From Alphaproteobacteria bacterium (lineage in GTDB: Bacteria > Pseudomonadota > Alphaproteobacteria > GCA-2731375), in contig JASLMY010000132.1 in NCBI GenBank assembly GCA_030746295.1, forward strand, positions 1 through 13,369: a stretch of DNA of 13,369 bases, read 5' to 3'. Below, piece by piece: positions 1 through 7,916 of this stretch (within the stretch, counting starts at the first letter, position 1; each line of letters opens with the position of its first letter). Position numbers and translations under genes: made by a program. Below the pieces are notes generated by a model. That model had not been told where the DNA came from, did no database searches, and saw only the letters and a program-made list of their open reading frames with translations.

Positions 1-346
1 GCTTGTCGACGTCGTCGAGCTCGGGATGGTCCGCGTATTCGGGCAGGCGCTCGACGCCTTCCTGGCTCACGCCCTCGACCTTCAGGAAGGGGCTGTGGTG
101 GGCGACGCAATACTCGCAGGCGTTCAGCTTGGAGACGGTGACCAGCGCCAGCTCCAGGTGACGTCGGGCGACCAGGCCTTCCTCGCGCAGTGCCAACAGC
201 AGCTTGAAGGTGTGCTCCAGGATCGGCGGCCGCTGCGCCATGGCGCCGACCAGGCTGGCGAAGGGGCCATAGCTCGCCATCTCGTCGTAGATCTCGCGCA
301 GGTGATCGGGCACGCCCTCGGGTCCGACATAGGACACTCTCGCCAT
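1..346 (-). CDS. AhpD-like / carboxymuconolactone decarboxylase family protein, 3' end cut by window edge
   Basis: Reading the minus strand from ATG at 344-346 gives 115 codons open to the window edge (starts MARVSYVGPEG). A purine-rich Shine-Dalgarno (GAGGAGAAGAG) sits just before the ATG. Residues E65, C77, C80 and H84 form the pattern E-x11-C-x2-C-x3-H, within NACEYCVAHH. In AhpD-type alkylhydroperoxidases this is the Glu/Cys/Cys/His proton-relay site. The helical core before it (about residues 28-60) fits the CMD fold. The family includes peroxidases and true gamma-carboxymuconolactone decarboxylases; the intact CxxC favours a thiol peroxidase or redox role. It is divergent from the dioxygenase gene, 142 bp apart, so the two may share a control region. 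The C-terminus is missing and the substrate is unknown. Confidence 0.85.
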   Translation of the reverse strand, partial: MARVSYVGPEGVPDHLREIYDEMASYGPFASLVGAMAQRPPILEHTFKLLLALREEGLVARRHLELALVTVSKLNACEYCVAHHSPFLKVEGVSQEGVERLPEYADHPELDDVDK

Positions 347-418
347 CGCTCTTCTCCTCGCTTCACTGGCTGTCGGCCGCAGCTTAACGCATGGCGAGCG
401 GAGGCGAAATCGGCCCCC

Positions 419-447
419 CTGACAGCGTCCGGCGCCGACGCTAAGAT
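419..447 (+). promoter_or_regulatory. Candidate sigma-70 promoter for the dioxygenase gene
   Basis: CTGACA (419-424, five of six to TTGACA) is followed after exactly 17 nt by TAAGAT (442-447, four of six to TATAAT). Transcription would start near 454 and give a leader of about 35 nt before the ATG at 489. The spacing and position fit a housekeeping promoter. The assignment is by eye only. Confidence 0.45.
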
Positions 448-488
448 ACAGGTCGGGTGCCCGTCCATTGCCGAGAGGGACTGCCGTC

Positions 489-1436
489 ATGACACCGGAA
501 GAGGTTTTGGTCTTGCCGCCGAAAGTGCTGAGCCAGGCTCAGCGCGAGTTTTATTTCGAGGAAGGCTACCTCGTGCTCGATTCGATCGTGCCGCTGGAAT
601 GGTTGGCACGCCTCCAGGTCGCCACCGAGGAGATGATCGAGAAGAGCCGCCGGGTCGACAAATCGGACGGCATCTTCGACTTGGAACCGGGGCATTCCGC
701 CGTCGCGCCCAGGCTGCGCCGGCTTTCCAGTCCGGTCGACCAGCACCCCGCTTATTGGGAGTTTGCGACCGAGAGCATCATCGCCGACATCGCCGCCGAC
801 CTCGTGGGCCCGAACCTCAAGTACCATCACTCCAAGCTGAACTTCAAATGGTCCGAGGGCGGCGAGGAGGTGAAGTGGCACCAGGACATCCAGGGCTGGC
901 CCCATACCAACTACAGCCCCTTGACCATGGGCATCTACCTGGCCGACGTGGGGCCGGAGCAAGGGCCTCTCGGCGTCATTCCTCGCAGTCACGAGGCTGA
1001 GCTCTTCGACCATTACAACGAGAAGGACCAGTGGGTCGGCTCGATCCTGGAGAAGGACATGGGCCGCGTCGCCACCGACAAGGCGGTCTACCTGGAGGGC
1101 TCGGCCGGCTCGATGACGATCCACAATTGCCGCACCGTGCACGGCTCCAAGCCGAACCTGTCGCCGCAGCTCCGGCCGCTCTTGCTCTACGTCTTCTCCG
1201 CCGCCGATGCCATGACCTACACCGTCAATCCAATCCCGAGCCCGCGCCAGGGCACCATCGTCCGTGGCAAGAAGGCACGCTGGGCGCATCACGACCCCAG
1301 ACCCTGCGTCATTCCGCCCGACTGGTCCGCCGGCTACACCTCGATTTTCGCCATGCAGCAGGAAGAGAGCTGGGAGGCGGAGCAGATGGACGTCGTGGCC
1401 CGCCAGCGCGCCGAGGCGGGTGGCGCCGCCGAGTAG
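489..1436 (+). CDS. Phytanoyl-CoA dioxygenase (PhyH) family Fe(II)/2-oxoglutarate-dependent oxygenase
   Basis: This is a 315-residue soluble protein, a usual length for bacterial PhyH-family enzymes, which hydroxylate small molecules using Fe(II), O2 and 2-oxoglutarate. The iron-binding triad is visible: H131-x-D133 (in VKWHQDIQGW) and the distal H218 (in NCRTVHGSKPN). R229 eleven residues later is the expected 2-oxoglutarate-binding arginine. The GPLGVIPRSH segment (159-168) is also typical of the family. I chose ATG 489 over an in-frame TTG at 468, because GAGAGGGA lies 8-9 nt before the ATG and the extra seven residues look like leader. The gene ends 6 bp from the end of the convergent FAD oxidoreductase gene. 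A hydroxylation step in the neighbouring catabolic pathway is inference; the substrate is unknown. Confidence 0.9.
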   Translation: MTPEEVLVLPPKVLSQAQREFYFEEGYLVLDSIVPLEWLARLQVATEEMIEKSRRVDKSDGIFDLEPGHSAVAPRLRRLSSPVDQHPAYWEFATESIIADIAADLVGPNLKYHHSKLNFKWSEGGEEVKWHQDIQGWPHTNYSPLTMGIYLADVGPEQGPLGVIPRSHEAELFDHYNEKDQWVGSILEKDMGRVATDKAVYLEGSAGSMTIHNCRTVHGSKPNLSPQLRPLLLYVFSAADAMTYTVNPIPSPRQGTIVRGKKARWAHHDPRPCVIPPDWSAGYTSIFAMQQEESWEAEQMDVVARQRAEAGGAAE

Positions 1437-1442
1437 GCCGCC

Positions 1443-3347
1443 TCAGATCAGTCCCTGGGCCAGCAGCGCCGCCGCGAAGGCGCGGCGGCTGACGGGGTCT
1501 GCACCGCACGGATCGACGGCGTCCCGCCCGGCGGCGGAGGTCAGCCAGGCCGCGCGGGCCGTGGCGTCGATCGCCGCCTCGGGCTCGAAGGTGAGCCGGT
1601 CCTCGCCGCCGCCATAGCCGCCGGCCATGGCGAGGCGCTGGGTGGCGACGAAGTCGGGGTCCGAGACACCGACGTCGACGAGCCAGCATTGCGGCACGCC
1701 ACGCGCCAAGAGGCGCCGTTGCAGGGCCAGGCGCCGCGCCGCATCGCCGCGAATGGTGGCCGGCGTCACGCCGGTCTCGATCGCCATCGCCGCCAGCGTG
1801 CCCGTGGCCTCGCCGATGTTCCATTCCACGGGGTGCAGGCGGTAGCAGCCGTTGGTGATGTGCGTCGTGGCGATGTTCTTGTTGGCTGCCAGCAGGTTCT
1901 CGACCCGCTTTGGGATCAGCGCGCCGAGCGGGATCTGGAACGGCTTGGTGCGGGTGCTGAGGCCGACGTCACCCTCGCCGGCCTGGTGGATGTCGATCGG
2001 GTACCAGCCGATGCCGACCGAATCCTCGAAATGCGCCGCCCTCGGCCCCGGCTGATAGGCGACGGCGACGTCTTGCTCGACGATCCGTCGGAGCCCTTCC
2101 AGGCGCCGGCATTCGCGGATGTAAGGGTATTTTGACAGGCCGTCGGCCGAGCCCATGACGTCCGGGCGGAGTCGAAGCTCGGGAAAGCCGAGCCGGCCGC
2201 CGGGGTCCGTCACCTCGTTCTGCAGCCAGTGGACGAAGCCGAGGCTGACCAGCTTGGCGTCCTGCAGCGCCCGGGCAAGATCGTGCGGCGACTGCTCCAC
2301 GAGCGGGGCATCGCGGTAGTCGATGCCCGGCCAGTTGAACATGGTGACGTCCGCCGGCACCCGGCCCGGGTAGCGGGCCGCCTCCAGCAGGCGGCGGTAG
2401 GTCCAGAGGCCGCCCTTGGTGCCGTCCATTTGGTCGAAGAGGGCGTACTGCAGCCAGCCCGAGTCCTCGCCATAGATCTCGCCGCCATGGACGTGGATCT
2501 CGAGGCTATAGGGTTGGGTGTCCCGATAGTGCGCGTATTTCTCCGGCTCCGGAATTCTGTGATCCTCGCCTTCGGCGCCGCGATCCAAGGCGAAGGTATA
2601 GGTGCAGCTCTGTACGCAATGGGCCCGAGGTGCCTCGGGCTGGGCGTCGGGCTCGCTGGTCTGGGCGATGCTTTCCGCGCCGACGACGTAGTCGGCGCCC
2701 GAGAGCGGCAGCAGGTCGCCGAGCTCGGTCGCGTCCAAGAGGTAGCGAAAGCGGACGCGGGTGACGCCGCCGCCGTCGAGGTCGAGGGCGTCGAGCGCCA
2801 GCAGACGTGTGCCCTCGCTCTCGACCCGGACCGCCCTGTTGCGCAACAGGATCTCGAGGTGGCCTTGCCCGACCGCCGGTGCCAGCATGGCGTTCAGGGC
2901 GTCGACCGCGACGACGGGTTCGAAGGCGAGGCGCGAGACCCAGGAGTTGCCGGGGTTGAACGGCACCGGTTCCGGCGTCCCATCGAGCCAGACGCGATAG
3001 TGGTCGCGGATCGCCTCGCGAAACGCATAGTAGCTCCGGGTGCCGCCGAAGACCTCGATGTGCTCGTGCTCGTCGAGCGCCGAGACGCCCTGCGAGGTCG
3101 CCTGGCCACCGAGCCAGTCGGTCTCCTCGAGCAGTACCGCCGAGGCGCCGGCCGCCGTTGCCGCCAGCGTCGCGGCGACACCGCCGAGGCCGCCGCCGAC
3201 GATCAAGACGTCGCAATCGACCTCGCGCGCCGGCGCCGCCGCCGGCACGGTCACCACGGCGACGGCGGGATCGCCCGCCGACGGCACCCGCATCACGTCG
3301 AGGATCTCGGATTCTGAGCGCCATCCGGGCGCTGGTTCGTCGGTCAT
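1443..3347 (-). CDS. FAD-dependent oxidoreductase (FAD_oxidored-type)
   Basis: This is a 634-residue flavoprotein. The dinucleotide-binding motif GGGLGG is at residues 51-56, within DVLIVGGGLGGVAAT, followed by an acidic EE at 74-75 and LGGQATSQG (79-87). Family landmarks follow in order: YLLDATELGDLL (202-213), the IRECRRLEG segment (410-418; the family usually has RESRR), and a C-terminal FAD-binding stretch from LIPKRVENLLAANKN (477-491) through GEATGTLAAMA (512-522). This arrangement matches Pfam FAD_oxidored proteins, some annotated as xanthan lyase-like; the reaction is not defined. I chose ATG 3345-3347, preceded by GAGGTGA, over an upstream in-frame start 13 codons earlier. There is no signal peptide, so it is probably cytoplasmic. 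It is the last gene of the minus-strand array, 72 bp after the lactonase gene, and probably oxidises a pathway intermediate. Confidence 0.85.
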   Translation of the reverse strand: MTDEPAPGWRSESEILDVMRVPSAGDPAVAVVTVPAAAPAREVDCDVLIVGGGLGGVAATLAATAAGASAVLLEETDWLGGQATSQGVSALDEHEHIEVFGGTRSYYAFREAIRDHYRVWLDGTPEPVPFNPGNSWVSRLAFEPVVAVDALNAMLAPAVGQGHLEILLRNRAVRVESEGTRLLALDALDLDGGGVTRVRFRYLLDATELGDLLPLSGADYVVGAESIAQTSEPDAQPEAPRAHCVQSCTYTFALDRGAEGEDHRIPEPEKYAHYRDTQPYSLEIHVHGGEIYGEDSGWLQYALFDQMDGTKGGLWTYRRLLEAARYPGRVPADVTMFNWPGIDYRDAPLVEQSPHDLARALQDAKLVSLGFVHWLQNEVTDPGGRLGFPELRLRPDVMGSADGLSKYPYIRECRRLEGLRRIVEQDVAVAYQPGPRAAHFEDSVGIGWYPIDIHQAGEGDVGLSTRTKPFQIPLGALIPKRVENLLAANKNIATTHITNGCYRLHPVEWNIGEATGTLAAMAIETGVTPATIRGDAARRLALQRRLLARGVPQCWLVDVGVSDPDFVATQRLAMAGGYGGGEDRLTFEPEAAIDATARAAWLTSAAGRDAVDPCGADPVSRRAFAAALLAQGLI

Positions 3348-3419
3348 GGCGTCACCTCGGATTATGACCGTCGATTCTGGCCCCAAACCCGGCCCGGTGA
3401 CAACGCCTCGCCGGCGCCC

Positions 3420-4349
3420 TCAGGCGTGGCTGAACAAGGGCTTCCCCGGCACCTCCATCCGGGCCCGCAGGATCTGGCCGCTGGCCGCCTCGGTGATGTA
3501 GAGGTCGCGATTGTCGGGCCCGCCATAGGCGAGGTTGCTGGTCAGGCGACAGCCCTCGGGCGGCTCGATCCGGACGAGTGGCTCGCCCCGCGCGCTGAAG
3601 AGCCAGACGGCGCCGAAGCCGACATGGGCGACGGCCAGGCTGCCCTCGGTGTCGAGGGCTAGGCCGTCCGGCCCCATGCCGCCCTGCAGGGTGACGAAAG
3701 TGCCGACCCGGGTCGGCATGCCGTGGCGCGTCAAGGGGCAGGTCCAGACCGCGTTGAGCCGCGTCGCCGCCAGGTAGAGCGCCGTCTCCGCCAGGTTCAG
3801 GACCAGCCCGTTCGGCCCCGGTACGTTGTCGAGCAGGATCTCGTGGGCGCCGTCCGGCCTGATGCGGTAGAGCTTGCCGGTCGGGTCCTGCAGCCCCGAC
3901 TGGCCCATGTCGGTGACGTAGAGGTCGCCATTCGTGGCGAAGAAGAGGTCGTTGACGCCCTTCAGGTGCTCGAAGGCGGAGCGCTGGAAGAAAGGCTCGA
4001 CGTGGCCGCTCTCGGGCTCCATGACCATGACGCCCAGGCGGCAGTCGGCGATGAAGAGGCGGCCGTCGCGGTGGATCGCGAGACCGTTCGGGTTGCCGTC
4101 GTAGTCGGCCGCCACCTCCCATTCCCCCTCTGGCGTTACCCGGAAGACGCGCCCGAAGGGGATGTCGACGCAATAGAGGTTGCCGTCGCGGTCGAAGGCC
4201 GGGCCCTCGAGGAAGCTGTGCCGGGGCCAGCCGGCGCCGGCCCCGGCGAGCTGCATCTCCAGCCACTCGGAGCTCACGCCGTCCTTGCGCAAGCTGTCCG
4301 GCAGGCACGCGAAGACCTCCGCCTCGATCACTCGGGGCGGAGGAAACAT
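3420..4349 (-). CDS. SMP-30/gluconolactonase/LRE family lactonase
   Basis: This 309-residue protein has the six-bladed beta-propeller style of SMP-30 and gluconolactonases, which hydrolyse sugar and other lactones using a divalent metal. Repeated blade motifs are visible: EGPAFDRDGNLYCVD (48-62), NGLAIHRDGRLFIAD (88-102), LFFATNGDLYVTD (135-147), GPNGLVLN (178-185), GPDGLALDTEGSLAVAH (226-242) and SNLAYGGPDNRDLYITE (271-287). E48, N180 and D228 are the probable metal ligands by family comparison. There is no signal peptide. The gene lies 31 bp after dctM, which suggests co-transcription with the transporter. No convincing Shine-Dalgarno precedes the ATG, so translation may depend on coupling. 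The function as a lactonase is likely, but the substrate is not known. Confidence 0.88.
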   Translation of the reverse strand: MFPPPRVIEAEVFACLPDSLRKDGVSSEWLEMQLAGAGAGWPRHSFLEGPAFDRDGNLYCVDIPFGRVFRVTPEGEWEVAADYDGNPNGLAIHRDGRLFIADCRLGVMVMEPESGHVEPFFQRSAFEHLKGVNDLFFATNGDLYVTDMGQSGLQDPTGKLYRIRPDGAHEILLDNVPGPNGLVLNLAETALYLAATRLNAVWTCPLTRHGMPTRVGTFVTLQGGMGPDGLALDTEGSLAVAHVGFGAVWLFSARGEPLVRIEPPEGCRLTSNLAYGGPDNRDLYITEAASGQILRARMEVPGKPLFSHA

Positions 4350-4380
4350 CGCGGCGCGATCACGCTGACGTCGACGGCCG

Positions 4381-5709
4381 CTACTTGTCGAAGCCCAGCA
4401 ACTGATCCGGCAGCCAGAGCGCCAACTGCGGGAAATACATCACCAGCCCGAGGGCGATGACCTCCAGGCCGATGAAGGGAATGACGCCCCGGTACATGTC
4501 GCGGAGCGTTATTTCCGGCGGCGAGATGCCTCTCAGATAGAAGATCGCCGGCGCCATCGGCGGCGTCAGGTAGCTGGTCTGGATCACAATCAGAAACAGG
4601 ATGCAGAACCAGATCTCGTCGAAGCCGAACTGCTTCATCAGCAGGATCGCGATCGGGATGAAGATCAGGATGATCGAGATCAGATCCAGGACGAAGCCGG
4701 CGATGAAGGCCAGGAAGAGGATCAGGAAGAGCGTCGGCCAGCCAGTAAGGCCAGTGCTCTGCAATAGGTTCTGCACCGTCGCCATGCCGCCCGAGGCGAT
4801 GAAGACGCCGGCGAACATGGTGCCGCCCAAGAGGATCATCAAGATCATTGCCGTGATCAGGACCGTCTTGACGAAAGCTTGCGACAGCACCGAGAAGGTG
4901 AAGGTCCGATAGACCAGCGTCAAAATGACCGAGCCGGCGGCGCCCATGGCCGCGGCCTCGGTCGGCGTCGCCCACCCGGCCATGATCGAGCCCAAGACGG
5001 CGGCAATCAGGAAGATCGGCGGCAACAGCGCCCGGAATGATATGATCAGCTTCTGGATCAGCGAGGGCTCGTCCTCGTCCGGCGGCAGGCGCGGTCCATA
5101 CCTCGGTGCGATGGTGCAGAGGATCAGGATGTAGAGGATGTAGAGCCCGGCCAGGATCAGCCCGGGGAACAGCATGCCGACGAAGAGGCTACCGACGTCG
5201 ACATCAGCCACCGGCCCCAGGATCACGACCACGACGGAGGGCGGGATGATGGTGCCGAGCGAGCCGCCGGCGCAGATCGTGCCCGAGATCAAGCCCTTGT
5301 CGTAGGCGTATTTCAGCATCACCGGAATGGCCAGCAGGCCGACCACGGACTCGGTGGCGCCGATGACGCCGCTGGCGGCGGCGAAGACCACGCACATCAG
5401 CACGGTGCCGACGGCGAGGCCGCCCGGCAGCCGTCGGGTCCAGAGGTGGATTGCCTCGAAGAGGCGCACGGCGATGCCCGAGCGCTCCATCATCGAGCCC
5501 ATGAAGATGAAAAGGGGCACCGCCGCCAACACTGCCGTGCCGTTGACGTCCTGCACCTTGGTCGTGAGGATCTGCGCCAACGCCTCCGGCGGCCAGCGGA
5601 TCAGGCCGAAGACGAAGGCCGTGCCCATCAGCGAGAAAGCGACCGGAAAGCCCATGAAGATGCAGAACATCAGGGCCGGGAACATCCATGCGGCGAGCCA
5701 GATACTCAT
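4381..5709 (-). CDS. dctM: TRAP transporter large permease subunit (DctM-type)
   Basis: This is a 442-residue integral membrane protein made almost entirely of hydrophobic helices, as expected for the 12-13-helix DctM subunit that forms the Na+-driven translocation channel. Diagnostic motifs are AGGSLGTIIPPS (147-158), GWATPTEAAAMGA (245-257), the later GFVLDLISIILIFIPI segment, and TPPMAPAIFYLRG near the C-terminus. A hydrophilic loop with PPDEDEP (209-215) separates the two halves. The start codon overlaps the dctQ stop as ATGA (5706-5709), so translation is probably coupled and the subunits are made together. Length and motifs are normal, with no sign of damage. Confidence 0.96.
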   Translation of the reverse strand: MSIWLAAWMFPALMFCIFMGFPVAFSLMGTAFVFGLIRWPPEALAQILTTKVQDVNGTAVLAAVPLFIFMGSMMERSGIAVRLFEAIHLWTRRLPGGLAVGTVLMCVVFAAASGVIGATESVVGLLAIPVMLKYAYDKGLISGTICAGGSLGTIIPPSVVVVILGPVADVDVGSLFVGMLFPGLILAGLYILYILILCTIAPRYGPRLPPDEDEPSLIQKLIISFRALLPPIFLIAAVLGSIMAGWATPTEAAAMGAAGSVILTLVYRTFTFSVLSQAFVKTVLITAMILMILLGGTMFAGVFIASGGMATVQNLLQSTGLTGWPTLFLILFLAFIAGFVLDLISIILIFIPIAILLMKQFGFDEIWFCILFLIVIQTSYLTPPMAPAIFYLRGISPPEITLRDMYRGVIPFIGLEVIALGLVMYFPQLALWLPDQLLGFDK

Positions 5710-6230
5710 TCCATCTGCTCCGGACGCGCAACTTCTTCACCCATGAGGACCAGGATGCACTTCATGATTTCGGCGACGGTCTGCAGGATCAGGAGGGCGA
5801 TGCCGATCACGAAAGTGGTCCGGAACGGCCAGACCACCGGGTTCCAAGCGGATTCGCCCGAGACCTCCTGATTTTCGTAAGCGTATAGCAGATAGTCCCA
5901 AAGACCGTAGATCAACAATATCGAGGCCGGTAGCACCAAGCCGACGAAGCCGACGAGGTCGATCAAGGACTGCTTCTTCAAGCTGACGTGGTCGTAGAGG
6001 AAATCGACCCGAATATGACGGCGCATCTGCAGCGTATAGGCGATGCCGAACATGAAGCAGGCGCCCATCAGCATGTAGGACATCTCGTAGGCCCAGAAGG
6101 TCGGCGCATCGAAGAACTTGCGCGAGATCACCTCCCAGACCATGGCGATGACCAGCGGCGCGATGATCCAGGCGCCGATATATCCGAACATCCTGGTGAG
6201 CCACTCAATGGCACGAATGACGATCCACAT
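5706..6230 (-). CDS. dctQ: TRAP transporter small permease subunit (DctQ-type)
   Basis: This 174-residue protein has four hydrophobic segments (about residues 15-33, 48-66, 88-110 and 134-157), the topology of DctQ subunits that pair with DctM. The conserved motif RRHIRVDFLYD is at 70-80, after WAYEMSYMLMGACFMFGIAYTL in the second helix region. A weak Shine-Dalgarno (GGTGA) precedes ATG 6230. It overlaps dctM by 4 bp and lies 116 bp downstream of dctP; a strong hairpin fills that gap. DctQ proteins are poorly conserved, so the call rests on topology, the HIRVD motif and gene order. Confidence 0.92.
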   Translation of the reverse strand: MWIVIRAIEWLTRMFGYIGAWIIAPLVIAMVWEVISRKFFDAPTFWAYEMSYMLMGACFMFGIAYTLQMRRHIRVDFLYDHVSLKKQSLIDLVGFVGLVLPASILLIYGLWDYLLYAYENQEVSGESAWNPVVWPFRTTFVIGIALLILQTVAEIMKCILVLMGEEVARPEQME

Positions 6231-6273
6231 CAGCCGTCACCAACCCTCGTTATTGTTTGCTTGGATTATCCCT

Positions 6274-6316
6274 CAGTCGGCCGACTGGGGGTGCCTCGCG
6301 CAGAGGCACCCCCAGT
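6274..6316 (-). promoter_or_regulatory. Intercistronic hairpin between dctP and dctQ with a competing palindrome
   Basis: ACTGGGGGTGCCTC (6284-6297) and GAGGCACCCCCAGT (6303-6316) form a perfect 14-bp stem with a 5-nt loop. Its downstream side in the dctP-to-dctQ direction overlaps a second perfect 14-bp palindrome, CAGTCGGCCGACTG (6274-6287). No T-run follows on the minus strand, so this is not a classic intrinsic terminator. The position between binding-protein and permease genes fits an attenuating or mRNA-protecting element that raises the level of DctP over DctQM. That role is inference from similar operons. Confidence 0.6.
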
Positions 6317-6346
6317 GACCGTCGTGGCAATCGCTAACCGACCGCC

Positions 6347-7405
6347 TTATCGCGGCGGCAGCGAATCCCGATACTTGTAGGCATTGGCCCAGGCCTTGCG
6401 GTAGGCCTTCTGGTGCTCCCAAATCTTCTTGAACCAGCCGCCCTGCTCGGCCGCGATCTTGTCGGCCCAGGCCAGCGACAGCTCCATGCCCTTCTTCTGC
6501 ACCTCGTCGTCGAGAATGATGATCTCGTTACCCGACTGGATGTAGAAGTCATACGCGGCGGTGTCGTCGTGCCCGACCTGCTGGTAGAAGTCGTAGGAGA
6601 CCATCTTGCCGGCGAGCGCCACCAACGTCTTGTTGCGGTCCGAGAGGCCGTTGTAGACGTCTTGGTTGATGGTGCACTCGATCACCGCGTTGGGCTGATG
6701 AATGCCCGGCATGATCAGGTACTTGGCGATCTTGTGGAAGCCGATCGACTTGTTGATCGAAAGCTGCGCCCACTCGATGGCGTCAATGACGCCGCGCTCC
6801 AGCGCCGGATAGACCTCGGCGCCGGGCAGGATCACGGTGGAGGTTCCAAGACCGGACGCGATCTCGGCCCAAGCACCCGCGGTGCGGAGCTTCAGGCCCT
6901 TGAAGTCCTCCAGCGTCTGCACCTTCTTGCGGCTGTGCAGGCCCATCTCGCGCGGCAAAATGCCGCAGGGGGTCGAGAAGACCTTGAACTTCTCTTTGCG
7001 GAACTGGCGATAGAGCTCGAGGCCGCCGCCCTGCCAGAGCCAATGGAACATCTGCTCGGCATCGAGGCCGCCGGCGAAATTGCCCAACAGCACCGTCGTC
7101 TTGTCGATGCCCCAGTCGTAACCAACCCAGCTATGGCCGGCCTCGGCGACCCGGTTGCGGACCGTCTCGGTGACCTTCAGCGGGCTGCCCATGGTGCCGC
7201 CCGGGAAGACCTGGATCTTGACCTCGCCGTTGGTCAGGAACTCCATGTTCTTGGCGGCGGGCTTGGCCGCCATCTCCAAGACCGGGCCACCGCCCCAGCT
7301 CGTCGCCATGCTCCAGCTCTGCTGTGCCGCAGCCGAGCCCACGGCGAGCGCGGCAGCGCCCGCTACGATGGTCGCGCCTACGGAAATCTTTGCAATTCGT
7401 CTCAT
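6347..7405 (-). CDS. dctP: TRAP transporter substrate-binding protein (DctP family, TakP/FcbT-like)
   Basis: This 352-residue periplasmic solute-binding protein captures an organic acid and delivers it to DctQM. An N-terminal Sec signal peptide is clear: MRRIAK, then a hydrophobic stretch, with cleavage likely after SAAAQ (about residue 28). Family marks are the FPGGTMG segment (67-73), FAGGLDAEQMFHWLWQGGG (110-128), KGLKLRTAGAWAE (169-181) with the ligand-binding Arg at R174, and YPALERGVIDAIEW (199-212). E211-W212 correspond to the Glu-Trp pair that helps bind the ligand and cation in TakP. The start is supported by GGGAGGAG 8 nt before the ATG. It is first in the minus-strand operon, and the 682-bp gap upstream should carry its promoter. 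The ligand is unknown: several pocket positions differ from TakP as I remember that sequence. Confidence 0.93.
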   Translation of the reverse strand: MRRIAKISVGATIVAGAAALAVGSAAAQQSWSMATSWGGGPVLEMAAKPAAKNMEFLTNGEVKIQVFPGGTMGSPLKVTETVRNRVAEAGHSWVGYDWGIDKTTVLLGNFAGGLDAEQMFHWLWQGGGLELYRQFRKEKFKVFSTPCGILPREMGLHSRKKVQTLEDFKGLKLRTAGAWAEIASGLGTSTVILPGAEVYPALERGVIDAIEWAQLSINKSIGFHKIAKYLIMPGIHQPNAVIECTINQDVYNGLSDRNKTLVALAGKMVSYDFYQQVGHDDTAAYDFYIQSGNEIIILDDEVQKKGMELSLAWADKIAAEQGGWFKKIWEHQKAYRKAWANAYKYRDSLPPR

Positions 7406-7852
7406 TGTCGTCGCTCCTCCCTTGGTCGAAGCCTTCGATGAGATGGCATCGCTTATCGCGAGCCACCATTGGCGTATATGAGGGATATTTCGAATTCGGC
7501 TTTTGTCAGGCTAGACCGATCTTCGGCTCGAGCGCTGCTGTCGCATCGTTTCGAACCGTCCGCCTCGCCAACCTGTCCTCCGAGCCACCCCTTTCGGACC
7601 TCGATCCCGCGTCGCCCCCCAAACGAAGGTCACGACACCAAATCCTCAGCCAGACCCCGAAGCCAATCGCGTCGCTCAACGTCGGCTCTTTTGACCCCAG
7701 GGTCGAGAAATCATTGACGATACGCAGCGTGGCGTCAACTGCGACCGTTTAGAATGTGGGCGAAGTACAGATAGCGGAACGGTTGCTCAAGTGTTGGGGA
7801 AGGCAAAGCCCGCAGTTTCGGTCATGTGGGGATATACGCGCAATTGGAGAAA

Positions 7853-7867
7853 TTAACACTTCGTTAA
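7853..7867. repeat. TTAAC-N5-GTTAA inverted repeat, possible operator
   Basis: TTAAC (7853-7857) and GTTAA (7863-7867) are perfect inverted arms around 5 nt. The element lies in A+T-rich DNA, 50 bp before the sigma-32-like promoter. The size and symmetry suit a dimeric regulator. No regulator gene is adjacent, and a chance match is possible. Confidence 0.3.
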
Positions 7868-7916
7868 CTACGCTACGGTCACTATCTCAAATCTCCGCGA
7901 TGTACGGTTTGGGGGG

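Noticed and set aside
26..1000. Long plus-strand open frame across the left edge and into the dioxygenase gene
   Set aside because: It is antisense to the AhpD-like gene and then out of frame with the dioxygenase. The product is Arg/Gly-rich and low in complexity, which is typical of shadow frames in high-GC DNA.
441..1292. 283-codon minus-strand open frame antisense to the dioxygenase
   Set aside because: No domain motifs or ribosome-binding site were found, and the plus-strand frame has the complete Fe/2-oxoglutarate site.
2229..3317. 362-codon plus-strand open frame inside the FAD oxidoreductase
   Set aside because: It is the mirror of a strongly coding flavoprotein frame and shows no recognisable motif.
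6413..7441. 342-codon plus-strand open frame antisense to dctP
   Set aside because: dctP has a signal peptide, family motifs and a good ribosome-binding site; the antisense product has none of these.
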